The notes beneath the pieces are model-generated. The model ran no database searches. It had not been told where the DNA came from and saw only the letters and a program-made list of their open reading frames with translations. The position numbers and the translations under genes were made by a program. From NCBI GenBank assembly GCA_017543645.1, contig JAFYFR010000073.1, positions 1-9,602 on the forward strand: a stretch of 9,602 nucleotides of DNA. Reading direction: 5' to 3'. The DNA comes from Bacteroidales bacterium (lineage in GTDB: Bacteria > Bacteroidota > Bacteroidia > Bacteroidales > UBA3824). This document shows, piece after piece, positions 5,899 through 9,602 of the stretch (positions are counted from its first letter, which is position 1; every line of letters starts with the position of its first letter).

Positions 5899-6005
5899 AT
5901 TCACCTTTCGTAAACGATTAATAAATGTATTTTTAACACTTATTATTTTCACTTCGAAACACTTGGTTTTTACTGAGATAAATCGTTTTGTTCAAAGAAC
6001 GTCTC

Positions 6006-6035
6006 TTGTCTTTTTTCCTTCGCTTTTTATCTTTG
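6006..6035 (+). promoter_or_regulatory. Rightward promoter-like pair inside the leftward leader
   Basis: TTG (6006-6008) and TATCTTTG (6028-6035) are 19 nt apart, a full consensus match. Transcription from about 6042 would cross the leftward promoter and reach the lipoprotein gene after about 190 nt. It could be a distal promoter or the origin of a short antisense RNA; it may also be a chance match in AT-rich DNA. Confidence 0.4.
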
Positions 6036-6071
6036 AGATTTTCGCTCGGGATTTCCTTTTGTTTTACGGTG

Positions 6072-6101
6072 CAAAGATACGGCATATTTTTCACCCTGCA
6101 A
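6072..6101 (-). promoter_or_regulatory. Leftward promoter of the Trp-Met repeat gene
   Basis: On the minus strand a -33 TTG (6101-6099) and a -7 TATCTTTG (6079-6072) are 19 nt apart. No other TAnnTTTG box was found on this strand between here and the ATG at 5744, so this is the best promoter for the repeat gene and implies a leader of about 320 nt. Confidence 0.6.
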
Positions 6102-6174
6102 TAGAAATCCGTTTAAATTTGTTTTAATTAATAATGAAACAAATGTGCTATAAGATAATATAAGATTAAAAACA

Positions 6175-6206
6175 TTTGCTTTTTTGCCTAATATGCAGTA
6201 TATTTG
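6175..6206 (+). promoter_or_regulatory. Promoter of the lipoprotein at 6229
   Basis: A -33 TTTG (6175-6178) and a -7 TATATTTG (6199-6206) are exactly 20 nt apart. The -7 box ends 22 nt before the ATG at 6229, giving a leader of roughly 15-17 nt. Confidence 0.75.
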
Positions 6207-6228
6207 CCATGTTAAATAACAACGATAT

Positions 6229-6789
6229 ATGAAGAATTTACTTATTGTTTGTTCCGCAGCCTGCGCTATGGCGTTTTCGGCGTGCGGACTGTCGGTAGGC
6301 GAGAAAGAGATTGCTGCCGCCGATTCGCTGCTTACCTCACTTGCCGAGGTTTACACTGTGGATTTCGACACCAAGGGTCCAGACGACATCACCAAAATCG
6401 ATTATGCCGTTTTGCATTTATATAAGGTGTCGCCCGAAAAATTTTCCGAGGGCAGCAAATCATATCTCATTAAAATAGACGAAGCCTCGGTGGATGCCGC
6501 TGCCCGAAGTGTTTTTGTTAAACCTATTGCCAAGCACCAGAGCACCAACGAGACGGATTATGCCGACGGGTTTTACGAAATGCGCCGTCCTGCCGAAAAC
6601 GATGAGTATCTTTATTGCGTTATTGGCGACTACTCTGTTTCAGGCGACACTTTGGTTAATATTGCTGGCGTTTATTCTGGCAAAAAAGACACACCGCGCT
6701 CTGAGGCGTCGCTTTACAAAAAGGTGTCTACCAAGATAGTTGTCAAAGACGGAACTATGAAGGTGGCAGAATATCATGAAGCCCGTTAA
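6229..6789 (+). CDS. Small lipoprotein of unknown function
   Basis: This is a 186-residue protein. The N-terminus MKNLLIVCSAACAMAFSAC is a type II signal peptide with lipobox FSAC and lipidated Cys19, so the mature protein should be anchored to the inner or outer membrane. The mature part (about 168 residues) is mixed alpha/beta in character, with DYAVLHLYKVSPEKF near the middle and YLYCVIGDYSVSGDTLVNIAGVYSG near residues 125-150. I do not recognise a family. It has its own close promoter and stands alone on this strand; its TAA overlaps by 4 nt the stop codon of the convergent hydrolase gene, with no room for an intergenic terminator. Confidence 0.85.
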   Translation: MKNLLIVCSAACAMAFSACGLSVGEKEIAAADSLLTSLAEVYTVDFDTKGPDDITKIDYAVLHLYKVSPEKFSEGSKSYLIKIDEASVDAAARSVFVKPIAKHQSTNETDYADGFYEMRRPAENDEYLYCVIGDYSVSGDTLVNIAGVYSGKKDTPRSEASLYKKVSTKIVVKDGTMKVAEYHEAR

Positions 6790-7547
6790 AACTCCACGCT
6801 CAGTCCGTCGTAGGCAAGATGCACACCGTCAGGTAGTTCTGCGTCGGTTTCGGCGTGAAATCCCATTTCGTGTCCTATGTGTGTGATGTAGGCTTTGTCA
6901 GGCTTAACCTTGGCAATAACATCAAGAGCCTCGGGCAGCGAAAAGTGGGAGAGGTGTTTTGTCTTGCGCAATGCGTTGATAACAAGCACTTCTGAACCTT
7001 TTATCTTATTCAATTCGCACTCTTCTATGCGGCTGGCGTCGGTGATGTATGTAAAATTTTTGATTCTAAATCCCAGAACCGGCAGTTTGTAGTGCATTAT
7101 ATTAATAGGTGTAACAGTTATGCCGTTCACCTCGAAAGGATCTTCGCCCACATTGTGCAGTTCAATATCAGGAACGCCAGGATAGCGCGGCTCTCCGAAA
7201 CAGTAATAGTAGTCGCGGCGGATACTGTCGACCGTAAGATAGTTGGCATAAACCGGCATGGCGCACCGCTGCATATAATTAAAAGTGCGGATATCGTCTA
7301 ACCCTGCAAGATGGTCGCGGTGCTGATGTGTTATCAATATGGCATCCACACGGCTTATATGGTTGTTTAGCAATTGAGTACGAAAGTCGGGACCAGTGTC
7401 GATAACAATATTTTTGTGGTCAATCTCCACCATTACCGAACTGCGCATACGTTTGTCGCGCGGGTCGGTAGAAGCGCACACTGCGCAAGGACAGCCCACG
7501 ATAGGCACTCCTAATGATGTCCCAGTTCCAAGAAATGTAATTTTCAC
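6786..7547 (-). CDS. PhnP-like MBL-fold metallohydrolase
   Basis: This is a 253-residue cytoplasmic metallo-beta-lactamase-fold hydrolase with a complete two-metal site: THQHRDH (His74, His76, Asp78, His79), His152, Asp170 and His223. The start MKITFLGTGTSLGVPIVGCPCAVC gives the fold's first strand and a structural zinc cluster (Cys19, Cys21, Cys24, probably with His226 of THIGHE). This Cys-x-Cys-x2-Cys feature and the following RMRSS are typical of the PhnP branch rather than tRNase Z. PhnP of E. coli is a cyclic phosphodiesterase in phosphonate breakdown, but no other phn gene is nearby, so the substrate here is open. It is divergent from the gene at 7653 and convergent with the lipoprotein gene, whose end it overlaps. 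Confidence 0.92.
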   Translation of the reverse strand: MKITFLGTGTSLGVPIVGCPCAVCASTDPRDKRMRSSVMVEIDHKNIVIDTGPDFRTQLLNNHISRVDAILITHQHRDHLAGLDDIRTFNYMQRCAMPVYANYLTVDSIRRDYYYCFGEPRYPGVPDIELHNVGEDPFEVNGITVTPINIMHYKLPVLGFRIKNFTYITDASRIEECELNKIKGSEVLVINALRKTKHLSHFSLPEALDVIAKVKPDKAYITHIGHEMGFHAETDAELPDGVHLAYDGLSVEF

Positions 7548-7573
7548 AATGCTCTACTTTAATCTTTACGCGG

Positions 7574-7581
7574 CAAAGATA
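7574..7581 (-). promoter_or_regulatory. -7 element of the MBL hydrolase
   Basis: On the minus strand this reads TATCTTTG, ending 26 nt before the ATG at 7547. No TTG is present at the expected -33 position, so only the -7 half is supported. Confidence 0.55.
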
Positions 7582-7602
7582 TATATTTTTGGAGACTCAT
7601 TA

Positions 7603-7631
7603 TTGTATTGTTGTAAAAATAACTATTTTTG
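7603..7631 (+). promoter_or_regulatory. Promoter of the two-TM protein at 7653
   Basis: A TTG (7603-7605) and a -7 TATTTTTG (7624-7631) are 18 nt apart, slightly short of the usual 19-21. The -7 box ends 21 nt before the ATG at 7653, the same spacing as at the 6229 gene. Confidence 0.55.
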
Positions 7632-7652
7632 CGTTGTAAAGTTACAGACAAA

Positions 7653-8105
7653 ATGGCAACAGCACAATCAATCAAAGACGAAATCAGCAAGCACCGTGAC
7701 GAGATTTACAAGAAGGATTACACCTTTTATCAAGTCGACACACTTGCCAAGTGCGCCGTAAAGGTGGAGGCCGAGGCAGAAAACTGTCCTTTGTGTGCCG
7801 AAATGCTCTCCGATATGGAAAAACTCGCCTCGGAATATCCTCAGCTGCTCAATTCGGGCAGCGTAGGACGGGAATCATACGAAAAACGCCTTAACGTCTA
7901 TATCGACCATCTCCGCCATAAGCACGGATACGTCCGCGAGGGATTCTTTATGCCGGTGTGTATCGCAATAGGGCTGGCTTTAGGGCTTATAGCCGGATTC
8001 CTTTCGGGATATTATGTGCCGAGCCTGGCTGTGGGCATGATTCTCGGGTACATTGTGGGCAATGTAAAGGATGTCAAAGCTCGCAAAAACGGCAAGACTC
8101 TTTAG
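7653..8105 (+). CDS. Two-TM membrane protein with CxxC / HxxHxH putative metal site
   Basis: The frame can be extended to a TTG at 7629, but that lies within the promoter's -7 box, so I use the ATG at 7653, giving 150 residues. The N-terminal 95 residues are soluble and highly charged, with ENCPLCAEML (Cys45, Cys48) and, 37 residues after Cys48, DHLRHKHGY (His86, His89, His91). This CxxC plus His cluster could bind zinc. Two hydrophobic segments follow (about 99-117 and 122-141) separated by a short GYYVPS turn, then a basic tail (KDVKARKNGKTL). The hairpin topology with a basic end suggests both termini are cytoplasmic. I do not recognise a named family. It is transcribed alone, divergent from the MBL hydrolase. 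Confidence 0.82.
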   Translation: MATAQSIKDEISKHRDEIYKKDYTFYQVDTLAKCAVKVEAEAENCPLCAEMLSDMEKLASEYPQLLNSGSVGRESYEKRLNVYIDHLRHKHGYVREGFFMPVCIAIGLALGLIAGFLSGYYVPSLAVGMILGYIVGNVKDVKARKNGKTL

Positions 8106-8156
8106 CAAGTACAAAAAAAATATTTTTTTATTTATTTGAAAAAAAATTAAAAAATC

Positions 8157-8189
8157 TTGTTAGTAATCCAAAAAACTTTAATATCTTTG
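8157..8189 (+). promoter_or_regulatory. Promoter of the TPR lipoprotein
   Basis: A perfect TATCTTTG -7 box (8182-8189) is preceded by TTG (8157-8159) at 22 nt, a little long. The upstream DNA (8112-8155) is dominated by A and T tracts that could act as an UP-type element. The leader to the ATG at 8230 is about 35 nt and almost entirely A/T, which favours translation initiation in Bacteroidota. Confidence 0.6.
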
Positions 8190-8229
8190 CGCTAACATTA
8201 AATACAATAATTAATATAATTCAATAATT

Positions 8230-9602
8230 ATGAAAAAAGTAACTGTTAACTATCTGGCATTAATGATAGCCACAGCCTTTGTAGCAACAGGCTGTAACGG
8301 TTTGAAGAAGATGGCTGACAACGCCAATTCGATTCAAAGACAAATCCAACCCAATCCGTTGGAAATGCACGCCGGCAAAATTCCGGTAAAAATCACAGTA
8401 GCATTCCCGGCTAAATACTTCGACAAGAATGCTTACTTGATTTGCACTCCTTCTTTGAGCTCTGCAACAGAATCAAAGGAAGTTAAATTGAAGAACGCAA
8501 CTCTTCAGGGTGAAAAAGTTAAAGACAACAATCCTACTATCAGCTACAAGAACGGTGGTCAGTATGTCTACGTTGATACTATCGATTACGAAGACGCTTA
8601 CAAGAAATCTGACCTCTTGCTTTCTTTCAAAGCTACCAAAAACGGTGAGTCTGTTGACGTTACATCTTTCAAAATTGGTGACGGTGTTATCGTAACTCCT
8701 TTCTTGGTAGAAGAAGGCCTCAAAGTTGACAACGGCGGTGCTAACGGCGCAGGTTCGGGCAGAACTGTTGACGCAAAAGTTCCAAAGCCAACCAGCAGCG
8801 AAACTTCAAAAGACCTCACAGTTTACTTCCCCATGCAGAAGTCTGACATGACCGCTGCTGAGCAGAAGAAAAACGACGTTAAAGCTTTCGTTCAAGCTGT
8901 TACAGCTGTAGCAAACGACGCTAACACAGACCTCAAATCTATCCAGATTGCTTCTTACGCTTCTCCTGATGGTCCCGAGGATATCAACTCTAACCTCGTT
9001 GACGGACGTGGTAAGACTTCGGTTAACTTCGTTAAAAATCAGTTGAAGAAAGTTGAAGGCACACAGAACGACAACTTCATCCAGCGTCAGACAACTCAGG
9101 CTGAGGACTGGGACGGTTTCCGCAAAGCTACCGAAAACAGCGATCTTAAAGACAAAGCTCTCATCCTTCGTGTTCTTTCTATGTACTCTGATCCTACCGT
9201 TCGTGAACGTGAGATCAAGAACATTTCTGAGGCTTATACCGAACTCAAGAGCGATATTCTTCCCAAACTCCGTCGTTCTGAAATCAAGGCTATCTGCCAA
9301 TCAGCTGAAAAAACTGAAGACGAAATCGTTAAACTCGCAGGTTCTAAACCCGAAGAACTTACTCAAGACGAAGCTCTCTACGCTTCTACAAGCAAACAAG
9401 CTGACCTTGATACCAAAATCAACGTTCTTGAAAACTACGTAAGCCGTTTCCCCGAAGACTGGAGAGGTTACAACAACCTTGGTAACGCTTACATCGCTAA
9501 GAACGAACTTGGCAAAGCTCAGACAAATCTTGACAAAGCTCTCGACCTCAACAGCAACGAAGGCGCTATCTACAACAACCTTGGCGTTCTTGCTCTTGCT
9601 AA
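8230..9602 (+). CDS. Lipoprotein with OmpA-like segment and TPR repeats, partial (runs off right edge)
   Basis: The frame is open from the ATG at 8230 to the window end (457 complete codons, no stop). MKKVTVNYLALMIATAFVATGC is a type II signal peptide with lipidated Cys22. Residues 40-180 look beta-rich. Residues about 196-275 (LTVYFPMQKSDM ... IASYASPDGPEDINSNLVDGRGKTSVNFVKNQL) have the layout of an OmpA-C-like fold: a strand with an Asp-Gly turn, then a helix after N-x-x-L. From about residue 397 TPR units appear (EDWRGYNNLGNAYIAKNELGKAQTNLDKALDLN, then EGAIYNNLGVLALA), continuing beyond the edge. It resembles Bacteroidales TPR surface or periplasmic lipoproteins. Codon use is sharply biased (TTC, AAC, GAC, GCT, GTT, CTC preferred), unlike the genes to its left, which suggests very high expression. 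Whether the OmpA-like part binds peptidoglycan is inference. Confidence 0.9.
   Translation, partial: MKKVTVNYLALMIATAFVATGCNGLKKMADNANSIQRQIQPNPLEMHAGKIPVKITVAFPAKYFDKNAYLICTPSLSSATESKEVKLKNATLQGEKVKDNNPTISYKNGGQYVYVDTIDYEDAYKKSDLLLSFKATKNGESVDVTSFKIGDGVIVTPFLVEEGLKVDNGGANGAGSGRTVDAKVPKPTSSETSKDLTVYFPMQKSDMTAAEQKKNDVKAFVQAVTAVANDANTDLKSIQIASYASPDGPEDINSNLVDGRGKTSVNFVKNQLKKVEGTQNDNFIQRQTTQAEDWDGFRKATENSDLKDKALILRVLSMYSDPTVREREIKNISEAYTELKSDILPKLRRSEIKAICQSAEKTEDEIVKLAGSKPEELTQDEALYASTSKQADLDTKINVLENYVSRFPEDWRGYNNLGNAYIAKNELGKAQTNLDKALDLNSNEGAIYNNLGVLALA

Larger units (their letters stand above)
5745..6228. other. 484-bp intergenic region between divergent genes
   Basis: This AT-rich region separates the leftward repeat gene from the rightward lipoprotein gene. 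It holds a leftward promoter (6072-6101), a rightward promoter-like pair (6006-6035) and the proximal rightward promoter (6175-6206). The leftward leader of about 320 nt contains two hairpins and one possible short ORF. I see no RNA gene family that I recognise and no longer coding frame. Confidence 0.7.

Noticed and set aside
5985..6000. GTTC-TTT-GAAC mini-palindrome on the minus strand, resembling the TTCTTTGA motif near rRNA promoters in Bacteroidota
   Set aside because: The stem is only 4 bp, no -33/-7 pair accompanies it, and no rRNA gene is nearby.
8112..8129. A-run followed by T-run after the gene ending at 8105, as a terminator
   Set aside because: The palindrome is made only of A-T pairs with no GC stem; AT-rich promoter DNA explains it equally well.
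8806..9300. Minus-strand open frame of 164 codons within the TPR lipoprotein gene
   Set aside because: It is a shadow of a strongly codon-biased plus-strand gene; long antisense frames are expected from such codon use, and no promoter is seen.

Overview
The window looks like chromosomal DNA of a Bacteroidota member, most likely order Bacteroidales. Evidence: promoters of the TTG ... TAnnTTTG type (often TATCTTTG) lie before nearly every gene; there are no Shine-Dalgarno sequences; intergenic DNA is very AT-rich; and the gene families fit (DUF4421 outer-membrane protein, PorT-like barrel, TPR lipoprotein with an OmpA-like segment). No phage, IS, CRISPR, tRNA or rRNA gene was seen.

Layout. 1-177 (-) is the 5' part of a small single-pass membrane protein, divergent from 300-980 (+), a polytopic DUF975-like membrane protein. 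From 1020 a three-gene plus-strand operon encodes a beta-barrel protein with a long charged disordered tail, an RsmI-like SAM-dependent methyltransferase overlapping it by 14 nt, and a DUF4421 outer-membrane protein. mnmE (3772-5145) follows with a promoter so close to its ATG that the mRNA may be leaderless. It converges on 5298-5744 (-), a secreted protein made of six Trp-Met repeats, across a 152-bp gap holding four stem-loops. That repeat gene is preceded by a 484-bp region with promoters facing both ways, a leader of about 320 nt, a possible 31-codon upstream ORF and two hairpins. Then come a small lipoprotein (6229-6789), a convergent PhnP-like metallo-beta-lactamase-fold hydrolase (6786-7547, -), a divergent two-TM protein with a CxxC/HxxHxH signature (7653-8105), and a strongly codon-biased lipoprotein with OmpA-like and TPR regions that runs off the right edge (8230->9602).

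Much of the window serves the cell envelope: two probable outer-membrane barrels, two lipoproteins, one small secreted repeat protein and three membrane proteins. The housekeeping genes are mnmE (tRNA U34 modification), the tetrapyrrole-methylase-type methyltransferase and the MBL hydrolase. The least explained locus is the Trp-Met repeat gene with its long leader. I see no evidence of a defence system or mobile system.
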